From: Saxidomus purpurata
Lineage: Eukaryota > Mollusca > Bivalvia > Venerida > Veneridae
Assembly: GCA_022818135.1 (NCBI GenBank)
Contig: JAFMSR010000002.1
Coordinates: 21,095,085 to 21,159,084, forward strand
Direction of reading: 5' to 3'
DNA length: 64,000 nucleotides
Of the stretch, positions 1 to 13,408 are shown piece by piece. Made by a program: the position numbers and the translations under genes. The number at the start of each line of letters is the position of its first letter. Within the stretch, counting starts at the first letter, position 1. Below the pieces are notes generated by a model, which saw nothing but the letters and a program-made list of their open reading frames with translations, had not been told where the DNA came from and did no database searches.

Positions 1-2800
1 ATTGATCACATCTCATATTTATAGAAAGTAACATAAGAAATCAACAGGTTTTGGTGTTGGTATGATTGCAAAGATTTACATTGTTTCAAAGATAAGAAAA
101 ATATGCGACATTTTATAATAACAAAGAATTTAGTCAACTTTTCTAAGTGAATGTGCATAGGTTGTAAGTACTACTTAAATGTTCGACAGATACAGCATTA
201 TAGCACTTAAGTGGTCTATTTCTTACAACGCAGTTTAGACATGCACTACTTAATAAGCAGCCGATCAAAAGGCGCTGAAAGTGACACACCTCATATACAT
301 TTATACTGGCAATACTTTACCTACATTGCATTGCATAAACGCCATTTCATCGATTACATGTATTAATGAAAATGTAGGTTCTGATAACACACGGAATGTC
401 GTTCTGGTAAACTACGCGGTTACGATATGTTTTCATTGATACGACGCAGTTAGGAGTTTAAAGATGATTGTTATGTAACTATAGAATCTATGAAGAAAAG
501 AGCTAGTTTTTTAAGCTGCTGTCGCTAATAGATATGATTGTGAATTATACCCTTTAACTGCCATATTCAGGGAAGCACCACGCGTGGTGTGCATTAATTA
601 ATATAGTTGAACATACGAAATGGACTGTTAAAATACACCGAAGATTTTGTTAGTTGACTAGACTAGTAACAAAATAGTTTAAACCACCTTTTCATCAGTG
701 TTTCAATAGACATGTTTCCTAAATATCGTTGAATGAAATTATTGATTGATTACTATGATTATTTACAATAATATACTGTGATTCATTCATTTTGAAATAC
801 TTACCATTCGGTTGTTTTGCATGGTTCAGTGTAATGAAATAACAAAACTTGAGCTACGTCATGGGAAAACAAACATAATGGACTTTGCTACCATGCAAGC
901 AGGCTGGTCTTGATCGATACTGGTCGCCGCATGTGTAAGCACTGATTTACTTTTACTAATCCTAGTACTTTGTTCGCATTTCTGCACGGTTAAGCACGAC
1001 TTTGGGTAATAGTTTCATTTGCTTTGTACTTTATATTTCAGCTACATGTATTTAGATCTCTCAAAGCATACCCCGCCATTCATCTAGTATCGTCGTATCT
1101 CGGATTCCGAAATACCGATTTGTAGCAATTTTGCAATTTGTCTTGTATTTACAGTGACTCATATTTTAAACAATGTATATAGTATAGGAAAATGTCAAGT
1201 ACTGCATTTTATTTAAGTAACGCAAATTGTGTCCGCCCGAAGTTGGTGACTTGTTTTACGTCATCTCTGGTTATTCCGTCTACGCATTTTCAATTAACGT
1301 CCCTAATTCCACATAAGCTGGCCTGTAATGGAAATGACAGCATTTGAGACGACTTGGTAATCTTTAGATTTATGTGTTACATGTTTTTTTAGTGTAAACA
1401 GTTACAGATTTATAGCAACATTCAATGCATTTCCAATTATTTGTGATTTTTTCCAATCAGCCTGGAATGCAGTTTTCGGATCAAAATTACGCAACTTCCA
1501 TGAGGTTTTTTTTACATACTATTAAGTTGAATTCAGGTCAATAAAAATTGCCACCTAAATTTCGATACGAATACCATTTTCATTCAGAACTAATTGACAT
1601 TTAACATGTATTGACTAAACTCCTACAACACATTGATGCTGATATTATAATGAAACTCAACAAAAAAGTACTAACAGACTGTACATGAAAAAACATTGAT
1701 TTCCATTTTTTGTATTGTATTTAAATAAATACCACTGAAAATGAATAAAAGAACAAGGTGCTTTAGTATGATAATTAGGCACAAGTTACAAGTATGATAT
1801 GATGAACATATATTTTGATCTATAGTAAGGTTATCATGTGGGTGTTGCAAACATACAGTAAATGTATTTCACGTGACGAAAAAGTTTATCTGTTTGCATG
1901 CTGCGCAACCAGTGAGTGTGCAGTTTATATAACCTTTAGATTTCAAGTTGCTTTGCATAATTGATGTTTGATTATTGATGTTTACCAATATCGAATCTCT
2001 ACATCGACATCTGCTAGAGAAAATTGGTAACGGTCTTGTCTATAATTAAGCCTCAGCGAGTTAAGTGAAATAAAAGAAACATACGTTGGAATAATATAGG
2101 CTTACTTATAGCATGTGTTTTGCTTTAATTGACTACTTTTATACACAAATTTAATGCAAACATTATTTTTAGTTGATTCTAGCTTTGAACGTTCTCATAT
2201 GAAAAATAATGTGAATGCTGTAGTGCATTTGATTATATGGCTTACATATTGATATAGTATGAGCGATTTTATAGACGATCGTGGTAGTTTAGTTCTTTGC
2301 TATTATTCAATAGTTTCATTCTTTAATATTGTTAATTTAAATGTGTTAAACACTAAACAATCATAAAAAGAAGTACCTTAAGCAGTTATATCGCTGTTAC
2401 AAATTTAATACATACAACTATATACAAAAATAAGTATATCAGAAAAATGTATTACACCCCACCCCGCCCCTTTAAAAGCACTAAAACATCAGTGCTTAGC
2501 CTATATTGATTTTGAACCCTCTTAAATGTTTTCAGGTGGGTACATTTTTTTACATATTATTTGTAAGTGTTTTACTATGCACAGTTTGTCCGATTGAAGT
2601 TTCACTAAGCTATCTGTCTTGCTTCAGTGACATTATACACATCGCCTCCCTCCACCACTACCCTGTCAACCGAGACAAAAGTTCATTTTTCTCAATAATA
2701 AGGCTGGTGAACTATTATTTTTAAATAGGTTTTCAAGAAAATGACATTTGAACATTTATTCTGAAAAAAAACCCACCTCAATGCTTGATATAAATGACTG
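1..2800. other. AT-rich non-coding DNA, no gene seen
   Basis: No reading frame with protein-like composition, no structural RNA and no long repeat was seen. A small C-rich patch near 2455-2472 is the only compositional break. I see nothing else that can be supported. Confidence 0.6.
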
Positions 2801-2808
2801 TTAAGATG

Positions 2809-2897
2809 GAAATATCCGTCACCTCGGGTATCTATTTCGCGGGAACTCGGCATAGCCTCGTTCCCAACAAAACAGTTACCCTCGGTGACGGATATTT
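2809..2897. repeat. Palindromic hairpin element with nested stem
   Basis: The left arm (2809-2830, GAAATATCCGTCACC then GGGTA) is the near-exact reverse complement of 2876-2897, differing only in a central triplet. Inside it a second stem pairs GGGAAC (near 2841) with GTTCCC (near 2860), around CGGCATAGCC. Nested palindromes of this size are typical of MITE remnants or foldback elements. No flanking target duplication is evident. Confidence 0.6.
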
Positions 2898-2909
2898 CGA
2901 TCTGAACTG

Positions 2910-5540
2910 CATGCTAATGGAAGATTTTTTTTAAATCACTTAAGATTTATATATTCAAAGCTGTTACAAATGTGAAATAATGAAATAGTGTACAATATTA
3001 AACACATTTTTATTGATAGTATAACAAAGGAAATTTTCCATAAAAGGAAATCCCTTTTGAGTTTTCTTTAATCTTTTAATCACTCAGTCCGTCGGACTGA
3101 CGGACATAATAAAAGTGATTAGATAGTTTTACCAATTCAATTGTGTGCACTTTTCTATTCAAGACAATTGATATTTTCCCAGAATAACTTTGCCACAACC
3201 GGAATATCATGTCTATACAATAAATGAGGTTCAAGAGTTCAAAGAAGAGCATATTCAATCTTCTGCAGACAATTAAGCTTGTCATCAGAAGAGGGGCATC
3301 ATGTCCATTATAGTAATGGAGATATAGAGTTCAAAAGGAAAATATTACCTTTATAAGTTGTTATTATGTGTCCTTAATAAGTACTAATTATCAAAAGCTT
3401 GTTCTTAAATGAATTCAGAAACGATGGAAACTGGCTAACAGATGCTTATTTCTCAAGAAGTTTCGAGCCAGTTTAAATAAAATGAATTTTCTTAGAGGGT
3501 ACAGCTTCCCTCAAGATGTATGAACTTTTTTGACGCGTAACATAAAGAAGTGCAGGTGCATCAATCAGGAAATCGGTAGACTTAAAGTTCGAATTTTTCT
3601 GTGGAAAAGTTTACAGCCGGAATTAATTGTGGGTCTCTAATATATAGAAATAAATGAGTTTGAAACAAATTCAATATTATCATTCATGTAAGTCTTGATT
3701 TGAAAATGCTTGCACATTTTCCCGTCTTTTTTTACAAAAGATGCTTAATGTTATACAGAATACATGAGCAAACACTGTTATAACATTAAATAATCATTGG
3801 TCCTGATGGTTTAAAATGAAAAACAAGAGCATGAACTGGTAGAAGGGGTCATGTTTGCTTGCTCACGTAAGTAAATAAGTAATTAACGAATTAGGGCATA
3901 TCTAAAATTGGGATATTTTAAAGAAGAAAGATAATTATGTCGATATATCATGTGCATTCTATTTTATTCTTTCAAACATTCACTCACTTTACTGACAAAC
4001 AAATTTATATGACAACTGTTTTCAAAATGCACAGCAGGAAATGAAAAATGTTACTCTTTCCCTTTTGAAAATGAATGATGATATTTATACATGTACATAA
4101 ACCACCACATTTAGTAAAACTACTGTGGATATTTGTTTAAAATTGATAGCATGTGCGAAATACTCTATTAAACGAATAATAGCATTACTGTTTACTGTAT
4201 ACATTAAAGTCAAATAAACCGTACCTCCCGAAGGTGTTACTTATTGCGAAATGGAAACAGCAAGATAAGTACATTTGTGCATAATTGTATTAATAGTCAC
4301 CAAGTTAGTTCTTAGATAAACATTATTTTTTAGAACAGTAATGCAAAATCATATCTATCATGTGTGTTAAACTAAGACATTTTATTTAAAACTATTTTTT
4401 ACGATATTCTTTCACTGACTTTAATATACATTTTTATGCATTGTATCGGTAGATTGAAAACACACTACCGTAGTAAAATTGTCAGTAGTTTGTTTTATTA
4501 TATGTAATATTATGTACTGCTTCAAATTAATATACGGATAAGTTTCTGTTCTGCTGCGTCCTAGAAATATGGGGTTTGTTGATTGAAAAGGTGAAAATAC
4601 TGATCATGAATTTTACATCTGATGAATGCTAAATTTTAACTTTACCAAGTGCATTTTTTTAATGTATTGCTATTTCGGTTCCCATTACTAGCTGATATAC
4701 AAAAAAAACATATCTAAAGTTTTTCTTCATATCAGCTTTGTTTGAACGAAATTTCAGTTCAATTCACGTCTCTAAACACAACATAATAACGTTTTACATG
4801 TATATGCGTTCGTTCTCGTATTTCCATGCCTAATCTCAGACCAATTGAAAGTTGACATGGGTGTATGGGATAAAGTGTCTGACTGCTATCTCTGTGATCT
4901 AGGGTTTTAATCATTGGTAATTTACTTTAAATTTCGCAATCCTTCTTCAGATTGATTATTAGTCAGAACTCATGAAGGCAGTCACTAAGAGGCATTGGTA
5001 TAACAAGCAGAAAACTATAATAGATCTTTAATATAACCTCATTTAAGATCAAACCCTTATTTAGAAGAGAAAAATTCCTTGAAGAGGCAAATTTACATCT
5101 AGGCGATTATATTCTCGAAACATAGATTATGTGTTCAATGAACGTAAAATCATAAATAAATACTATTTCGAAGAAGAACCTATGGCGAAAAACGCCTCAT
5201 TTTACCACAATTAATCAATATAAGGGCTTTCTGTAATAAATCGCATCCACCAATTAAATTTACAACAACAACTATACATAGATTATTGAATGGTTTACGG
5301 TACTGCAATATTTTTTAAAAGGCTGATTTTATCGACAATGACTGGAAATGCATAGCTGAAACGTTTAGGTTAATTTATAACACTTTCAAAGATCTATTAT
5401 AATTTATGGTTTGGAGGTTATTTAGTTTGACATCAGATGTAGGGTATGTCCCTTTAAGTCATTCTTACATTAAGCGATATTTTAGGCGAATCGCGTGCAA
5501 CAAAATCAGTTACAAGAAGAAGCAGGAATAACAAAATCTT
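2910..5540. other. AT-rich non-coding DNA with old repeat debris
   Basis: No credible gene. A short palindrome (GTCCGTC GGACT GACGGAC, about 3087-3105) is followed by phrases such as GAGTTCAAA repeated around 3230-3350. This suggests a decayed dispersed repeat, but no boundaries can be drawn. Confidence 0.45.
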
Positions 5541-5544
5541 CGGA

Positions 5545-5679
5545 CTATGATACAAATGAATATATGATTCAAGATTATATATAATCCGAGTAAAAGAAAA
5601 AATGTGGGGGGGGGGTTGTTTTGGGGGGAAATTTGGTTATGAATGTACGGTCTATGATACAAATGAATATATGATTCAA
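5545..5679. repeat. 28-bp direct duplication flanking a G-rich tract
   Basis: The phrase CTATGATACAAATGAATATA, extending to 28 bp, occurs exactly at 5545-5572 and again at 5652-5679. Between the copies lie runs of G (about 5604-5630). An exact short duplication beside long homopolymers may be real replication slippage or an assembly artefact. Confidence 0.65.
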
Positions 5680-5705
5680 AGCATGTTTTTTCCTATTATC
5701 CCCCC

Positions 5706-5726
5706 GGGGGGGGGGGGGAAAATATT

Positions 5727-5805
<79 letters not shown>

Positions 5806-5850
5806 GGAAAATTTTTAAAAATTTTTTTTTTTTTTTTTTTTTATTTTTTT
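5706..5850. repeat. Extreme homopolymer tract (G run, then about 76 T)
   Basis: A run of C then G (5701-5718) is followed by an almost pure T run of about 76 bases (5729-5804) and further T runs to about 5850. The open frame through it is poly-phenylalanine and has no coding meaning. Length and purity make a sequencing or polishing artefact possible. Confidence 0.85.
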
Positions 5851-5859
5851 TTATTCACA

Positions 5860-6870
5860 AAAAACATTGGAAGGAAGTGCAGTGTGTAAGAATAATACTC
5901 CTGTTACTTTTAGAGTTACCCTGAAAATGCCGAGCATAAATAAAAGTACTTGAGTACTAAACTAATGTCTGTTGGTATGCTCACTGTCTACGTGACCCTT
6001 TACCAACTACTTTGAAGTTTATGTCCAATCTAATGTATTTCCTCCCACCTACACCCCACCACATTGGGGGGGAGGACTGTGCAAGAAAATAACTCTACCT
6101 GTGATCATGGTTTAAGGTTTTCATATTGTCCGAAGCATAACTCAAAAGTATGAGGGATATTTTCAAATTTCACGAATGGCACATTAGTAGGAGTCCGGTG
6201 TATAAGAACAAATCTCCTCTATTTTAGTGTTACCCCTTTATCGATTTACTTTAAAATTTTTCCTGTTAACCAACTGGGGGGTTTTTTTCAAATTTAATAA
6301 ACTGACATAGCACATTGGTAGGAATGGCGGCATGTGCAAGATCACATAAATTTTGCCTTTTAGTTATTCCCTCAGATTACTTGTCCGAAGCAAACTCAGG
6401 TAATTGGGGGATATTCTTCAAACTTAATACACGACAGAGCACATTGGTAGAAAGGCAGTGTGCAAGAACAAAACTCTACCTTGCGACCTTTTTTGGGGAA
6501 TTTCCTTTATCAGATTGCTTCCGGAAAAAAAAAAAAAAACTTGAGGATCTCAAACTTAATACACTGCAGGTTGAGGAAGGGGAGGGGGGAAAAACAATAA
6601 CTCTACCTTGCCTACTTCCGGACCTTATCAAGCATTTCCTAAAAATTTGGGGGATTTGCTTCAAACTTAATACACTGCATGCCATTGGCAGGAAGTGCAG
6701 TTTAAGAACAAACCCCTGCCACTTTAGAGTTTCCATATTCGAGTTCGGGAGCTTAACTCCAAGAAGTACTTGAGGGATTTTTTAAACTTAATACACTTAC
6801 ATAGCACAGTTGGTAGTCAAAGTGCAAGACAATAACTCTACCTTGCCTACTTTAGCAAATGGGAGAAAAA
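5860..6870 (+). repeat. Degenerate tandem array, period about 120-130 bp
   Basis: Diverged units repeat the order CAAACTTAATACACTG, then AGCACATTGGTAGGAA, then CAGTGTGCAAGAACAA, then AACTCTACC. Unit anchors fall near 5862, 6060, 6185, 6325, 6440, 6570, 6680 and 6805. Frames across it (for example 6315-6773) exist because the units lack stops, not because they encode a protein. The array ends near 6870, where related unique-looking sequence begins. Confidence 0.7.
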
Positions 6871-7148
6871 ATATCATACCTATACTAATGAACATAATAT
6901 AATTTGCCAACCTCCTCATTGCCGTATTTTCCACTTACTTGAAAACTGTATTGCTATTTTCCGTTAGGTCATTTTCTCTTCGGGGAGCTTTGGTTAGATG
7001 ATGCGTTTGTGTCTGTCGCACGTCGGATGCAAGGTTACACCTAATAATTTAGCCTGTCATATATTCTACTTCAGCGTCACAAGAGGCCAATTCCGCTGGT
7101 CTTGTTGCCCCAGTACCTTTTCCAGGTTTGCTATAATATGTGGTTAGG

Positions 7149-7177
7149 GTTTTTTTTTTTTTCCCCCCCCCCCCCCC

Positions 7178-7208
<31 letters not shown>

Positions 7209-7245
7209 CAGAAAATTTTTTTTTTTTTTTTTTGTTTTTTTTTAG
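7149..7245. repeat. T/C/T homopolymer block
   Basis: A T run, a pure C run of about 23 bases (7163-7185), another T run of about 23 bases and a third T run after GAAAA. This is the second extreme homopolymer block bounding the degenerate array. Base calls here should be treated with caution. Confidence 0.85.
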
Positions 7246-7259
7246 GTACAATATAATGG

Positions 7260-9340
7260 AACTGTACAGAACTTTTTGTATATAGAGTATCAGGGTATGA
7301 TAATGGATAAAGTATATATTCGATATTTATTGAAATTAGTTTGGTATATTGAGCACAATCTTTTGTTTTATTTGTTTAGAGATTCAGAGTACTTTTCAAC
7401 AACGTAAAGGTTAACATTAATTCTAATGATAAAAAGTAAGATACGAACCTTTGAAGAATTTTGTTATTAAATATCAGCTAAGACCTTGTATTACGTTCAA
7501 TCTATGTCGTCCTAACTAGCATAAAGTAACAAATGGATCGACCTAAAAGTTGCGCTTCCCTTTAAAGTAGAGGTGTTCATGAATGTCAAAGACATGTTTC
7601 AACACTGATCCGCTTATAATGTGTACTGACAAATTTAATCTGGGCAGCGTTTTCCTTACATGTATAGCTCTCCTGCGAATATGTGTACATGTATCTCTTC
7701 AAAAACTGATCGGTGATTATGCAGAACAATAAGAAAAACTGAATGTTTTTACATATTAAACAAATGAAAATGCATGTAAATGAGTCTTAAGGAATTATAA
7801 ATCATTTCGTCATCTTCCAAATGTCTACTCCCCTTTGCTGCTTCATATTTCAAATCGGTTTCTGATATTTTGAATAATGAGTTTGCATAAAACATCAAAA
7901 TCTTTGTATGTCAGCTATACGACTATTTTGTAAAAGAGCTTAATAATTGCAAACGCAGCATTTAGAATAATTTTCAGCGTGTTTGATTTTATCATTTGTG
8001 ACCTAGGGGCCTCTTCTATAATAACAGAAAAAGATTCACAGCAGATGTCTGCCGAACTTTGAAACGAAAACATATTTCAAAATAAATCGAATACAAACAT
8101 TTTATGATGGCTGCAAGTTGTAATATATCATTATACGGAAGGGGAATTGAAAGATAAAAATCTTTCTTTTTGAGCCAGAGAGACGTGTATATTGTCATTA
8201 AAATCGCAACAACAGCAAGTTTCTTGCCATACAGATGGAAGAATAATTTGCATGCCGTACGAGAATTCAGTTTTGAATTTTTCCCGACCATATTGTCTGC
8301 TGAAACAGTTTTAGTTTTCTGGGTTATATTTAAATGAAATATCTCAAAGGTTCACATTAAAATAAGATTAAAAAGATTATGACTTTTAATTTATGGGTTT
8401 GTTACAGAATATTCTACTCTTGATAAGCAATTTCTACTGTTTAAGTGCATAACTCGTTACAATGTTCAGGGACTTTTAACGGAGTGACAATTTCTTAATT
8501 ACATGTAGAAACCGGCAACTGAAAACATAGACTGAATTAAAACTTACATCTTGCTATCATATGCTTTGTTAATTTACTACATTGGTACCACACACAATGC
8601 TAAATTTACTTACGCTGTAATCATAGTACCGGCATCATGCGTCATTGCTCAAAATTATATTACATGAACAATATGTATTTTAAATGTTTAAAGAATTACA
8701 TATTTCTAATTGCAGACTCTATGTAAGCTTTAACGAGTGTCTTGACGAATGACAATGAAACAAAATATCATGTTTGCAAAATCAGTTAATGAGACTAGTG
8801 GAAATCTGTTTCTGTTATACATGTTTATTTTCATGAAAGAATTTGCATGACATCTAAATAGTTACTCAGATCTTGGTGGCGTGTATGCATCTAAGACAAA
8901 TAAAAAAGCGAAGTCGAAACAGATTTACTGACGATTCCTTGTGTTTATTAATTTTGTAAATTGATACCCTAGAGCATGTGAGAAAGCTTATTATTTTACA
9001 AAACAAAAAAACAGCTTCGAAATGCCAACTCAACTTTACTGCTTGATATTTCAAGCCGACATTTATGAATATTTTATCCCCTGATAGGAACTAGACATAC
9101 AAGCATCACATCTTTTGTTCAGTAACGAATTTGCCAATCTAACATCACAGTTACTCACAGTCGGATTTAGAAATGCAGATGCAGACTCTGTCTGAAGTGG
9201 TGCTATTTCAATAGAATGACTGATATGTACTGCCATAATTATGTACTTTCATTTGATTAGACGAGTATCGGAATTTGTAGGAGTTCGTATTTAAAAAAAA
9301 AAACACACATTTTTGATTGCATTCAAAAGTCGTCGGTAAA
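7260..9340. other. AT-rich non-coding DNA, no gene seen
   Basis: Only short frames without protein-like composition were found. No repeat, RNA or splice-bounded exon could be supported. Confidence 0.55.
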
Positions 9341-9345
9341 GACAA

Positions 9346-9396
<51 letters not shown>

Positions 9397-9440
9397 AATA
9401 GTATACTAATAATAATAATAATTATAAAAAATAATAATTT
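9346..9440. repeat. (AAT)n microsatellite
   Basis: About 30 trinucleotide copies of AAT, imperfect towards the right end where ACTAATAGT interrupts, then AATAATAATT. Confidence 0.95.
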
Positions 9441-10575
9441 TAATTTGAAATATATGTTTATTTACTGCTGCAAACAGAAAACATTTGAATTCATTTCAGT
9501 GAAACCAGCAATTAAAAGGTATAGTTGTTTGTACAGCAGCTCATAGCTTTGTCTATTGGCTCTTAACATACAGATTGTTTGACCTTTTCCTGATTCAATT
9601 ATATAAAAGATAGTCAGTCATGTTTATCATTTAAATTCAATTCAAGTAAAATCATGTTGATAAACCACTATAATAAAGTGCATATAATCATAGATTCACT
9701 TTTAAAGGAAAGTAAGCAGACTCATTTGGCTGACTGGTATGCTTTCAGCTATGAATCATTCTGTCTGTAGACAAATGAATATAAATCAGATTTTTTTCAC
9801 TCTATATAATTTCTGCTAAATGTATATAATTTACAGCTCGTTCAACTTCCGCTAATAATTCTGTTAAAGGTATTTATTTATATATATTAGAGATCGTGCC
9901 AATACTAATTATAATTAATTATAAGAGTATATCTGGGTTTGTTTTTCAACAAAGAAACATAGAAGCTATTTACACAGTGATAACCAAAGTTCAATTCAGT
10001 AAATTAAATTCAAATCAAAGGATAAAACCTACCATTACATTAACGAATGCAATTCTATGTGTGCGCTACTGTGCTTATGAAGACACTGTAAGAGTTCTAG
10101 GTTGGATTAACTTATCTGTAATGCCATGACAAATATTGTCAACTAGGTACAGCTAAAAAGGACTATTTACAGCAACCGCCGTGACAAAAAAAAAAACAGC
10201 ATATATTTCAATGATGGAATAGGTATCTACTGCCCTAATTATACAGAGAAGCCTATAAAAAGTTAACATAAATAGTTTAGTAGTACATTTAATGTGATTT
10301 CAGAATCTTTTTAGAGATTCCATATACTTTCACGCAATTATAATTAACTACGTGCACAGAACCATTAATTATAAATTAGGCTTATTTCATATTTAAAAAC
10401 ATGTACATTGTACCACAAGAGGACTACACAAAAAATGCATAAGGTTTATTTCGTATTTTATAATATAATTTGTTGTTTATAATGTTTCAGGTCGACCGTT
10501 TGATTTATCCCCTGGTGAACTTGCCAACACTCCGATTCCTTTATAACCAACAAAGTAACAGACTTTATTTCGTAA
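9441..10575. other. AT-rich non-coding DNA, no gene seen
   Basis: No supported feature. The frame at 9896-10129 has no recognisable composition and no splice or promoter context. Confidence 0.5.
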
Positions 10576-10850
10576 TTAAATGCCACAGATCAAAAGCTCT
10601 GCAATTTTAAATTTACTGAGTGTAAGGAAAAGAACGTTGATTTGAATATCATACAAACAAATCCATCCATCCATCCATCCATCCATCCATCCATCCATCC
10701 ATCCATCTATCCATCCATCTATCCATCCATCAACGTGTGGAATACGAGCTTTAGCACGTAATTTCTGCGCTGTCATAACTGGATCAATTTTGTAATGAAA
10801 AAGAATCGACACCCAGCGTGGTCATTTTCATGAGTGTTTGAGAAAAAATC
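10576..10850 (+). repeat. Local repeat unit A
   Basis: The unit holds AGATCAAAAGCT near 10587, AAGAACGTTGATTTGAATATC near 10630, then AATACGAGCTTTAGC, GTAATTTC, GTCAT, GGATCAATTTTGTAATGAA and GTGGTCATTTTCATGAG. The same succession recurs in unit B from 11010. Unit A is expanded internally by an ATCC microsatellite. Confidence 0.65.
10661..10731. repeat. (ATCC)n microsatellite
   Basis: About 17 copies of ATCC with two TATCC variants near the right end, inside local repeat unit A. The minus-strand frame across it reads as repeating Asp-Gly-Trp and is not a gene. Confidence 0.95.
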
Positions 10851-11009
10851 CGGCCATTTTAGCAGCATGTATCTTGCATGTAAGTATTCTGTATTTCCAC
10901 TGTGCATTGTAATTAAAGTTCCTGTATCGTCTGAAAGCATTGATTAAATTTAATTAATTACGCAGTGTACTCTTTTTCGTTTGATAGCTATCGGCACGTA
11001 AACCAAGTA

Positions 11010-11273
11010 TCGCAGATCAAAAGCTGTAACATTCTAAATAAAGGAGGAACGTTGTTTTAAATATTGTATACATGTATATGTAAACGCATGTGTCGTATTT
11101 GATATAACAAAAACGTTGCTTTAAAAATCATATACATCTAAACACAAACGTGACATATTAAGAAAGGAAGAACGTTGTTTCAAATATCATATACAGTGAA
11201 ACGCAGGTGAAATACGAGCGTCAGCTGGCATGTAATTTCCTACGTTGTCATGTCTGGTTCAATTTGCTATGAA
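11010..11273 (+). repeat. Local repeat unit B, left part (split by the next element)
   Basis: This matches unit A from AGATCAAAAGCT onward. It holds three internal sub-repeats with the core AACGTTG(T/C)TT.AAA followed by ATATAC, starting near 11041, 11109 and 11164. It then runs into AATACGAGCG, GTAATTTCC, GTCATG and GGTTCAATTTGCTATGAA. At that point it is cut by the 2.6-kb element, and it resumes at 13871. Confidence 0.65.
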
Positions 11274-11734
11274 TTAGGTATGAGACCCCTAAATCGGTGA
11301 AAAGCGGAAGCAGGTTATTTTGTCTAGGGAACATGCGGACCTACACTATGTGTTTGATTGCTGATTGGCTGAAACTAAGTGGATGCATACAAGAAAAATT
11401 AGTTTGAAATAATCGCTGCATGATAGATCACAAATGAAATATGAAGAGAAAAATCTGGATATAAATTATAATCAAAATATTTGGTATTTGAAAATACTGA
11501 CATATTTGGTCGGTGACCACTAAAACTGCCACAAAATTGGGGGTGGTGTCATTGAGCTCCAAATTACTGGCATAAAGTATTGGATCACATGTATAAATTT
11601 TGTTATTTTTATGTGGGACTAGGATGATTCTACAAATAAAGTTCATTTCAGCAGTCGGTTAGATTTTGGGTAGTCGCACCGGAAGAAACCCTTATAATGT
11701 AAGTCTATGGAAATGTATTTAGGCGTCTCATACC
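11274..11734. repeat. Left terminal direct repeat (461 bp)
   Basis: It starts TTAGGTATGAGACCCCTAAA and ends ATTTAGGCGTCTCATACC, so its two ends form an 18-bp inverted repeat with one mismatch. It differs from the right copy by two substitutions and one single-base length change in an A run, which implies a young insertion if the two were identical on arrival. Confidence 0.85.
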
Positions 11735-13408
11735 TAAATATAGCACAGAAAACGATGTTTCTGTGTGTCCCCGAGTTCATTTTAGACATTGTTTTGTATT
11801 CAAAATAGCTAATTTGGTAACAGATACATTGAATGGAGGTCTGGAAGGAAACAAATCAGCTTTTCTGATATTTTTTTATGAAATAAAGGTTCAAAATGTA
11901 CCCCTAGGTCTGATATAGGGGATTATAACTGTATGACTTTGTTGTGCACACATAAATACGGAGTGTAGAGATGTCAGCGCAAATCTGAATTTATTACTAG
12001 AAGATTTTTTAGTCTAGAATGCAGGTATGGTTACAAAGTTTCAATATACGGGACCAGCAGTGGAGAAAATGCTGAAAAGAAATGTGCAAGGGCAGATAAC
12101 ATGTTGTCAATAGAAGTGTGAAATGTGGTATATAATTCACAAATGATAATTTACAAAGTATATTCCCGAGCTGTTTATGCTCGGATTTTAGTACGTTCTG
12201 TGATTTTATTGATGAAATTGTGTTTTTTAAACCTGTAACTGAATCTCAAAATCACTAGACGGGTAAATATCACCTAAATGGCTACTGTTCTAGTAAATGA
12301 TTTTCGTCACCTTATGATTCTAGAGCTGAAAACATATCAAACAAGTATACTGTTGTAATTAAAATGTGTTATATAGATCTAGTCGCCATGAAATTGCGTG
12401 AAAACAGTGCTAGCATTGTAATTTCACAAAAATCGACGTAATTCTTATCACAAAATGCGACAACATGTCCCGGAACGCATACGGAAGGGCAATATAGATT
12501 TTGAATTACCTCCCTTTAATTACAAAAATGCCTTAAAACCCAATTTTTGAGAAAATCTGCTCAGTTTTTGTAGCTAATTTGTTGTTTTTCATTACATTAA
12601 AAACGAATTTTGTTAAATATGCATCATTTCTTGTCGCATTTGCAATTTCGGTCTCAGAAATACGAATATTACTCTAAAACGGTGTACAAAAATACGTTTT
12701 TTTGGCCTCAGAGGGATGCATCGCGTCAGTTATAGTCTATTTCAATTGAAATTTCATGCATAGCCGTGACAATTCATATTTTAATGAAAAAGTGGCACTT
12801 AAGAAGCATTCGGTTCTTTACAATTCATGGTACATGTGTTAGAAATTCAAATACTACGCAGATTACTCTTAATTTTGGGCACCCTGAACGTCCATCTAGA
12901 TGTTTAATTTGGGTTTTTTACTGAACAAGCGTGTTTGTACGGTGTGCGTATGTACAGCCTTAACTCTATTGTACGTTTTGATGTAAATTTTGATACTATC
13001 CTGCTTTTTAGAACACTCTTTTGTGATAAATAAGGCAAAATTTCTTCAAAATTTCATTTTTTTGGAAGGGGTGGGGTAACATAACATGCCATTGCAAGAA
13101 GAGTATATGATGTATCAACCAAATAAACACATATATTTTTAATAGACACTCTGCTCCCTGTCCACTCACATTTTCGACTCTGAAAAGAAAAGACTACAGA
13201 TATGACAACTGATATTGAAGCAATTTGACAAATTATTTAAAAGCTCAGCAGCAGCACACGAAATCGTCTCGACCTGGTCATCAATATGGAGGTATATTGT
13301 GCATCGTGATGCTATGCAGATTAAATCAAAGCTATACTTTGGTTCTGCAATTATTATTTTATTATTTGAAAGAGTTCTAAGTGCGTACAAAAGCAATCGT
13401 TTCAGTCT

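Noticed and set aside
5602..5889. A 95-codon frame
   Set aside because: It is a poly-Phe reading of the T homopolymer.
6315..6773. A 152-codon open frame, one of the longest in the window
   Set aside because: It runs across the degenerate ~120-bp repeat units. Its phrases recur unit by unit and it has no protein-like conservation.
11428..11646. A minus-strand frame in the terminal repeat as a gene
   Set aside because: AT-driven composition and no motif. It lies wholly inside the repeat.
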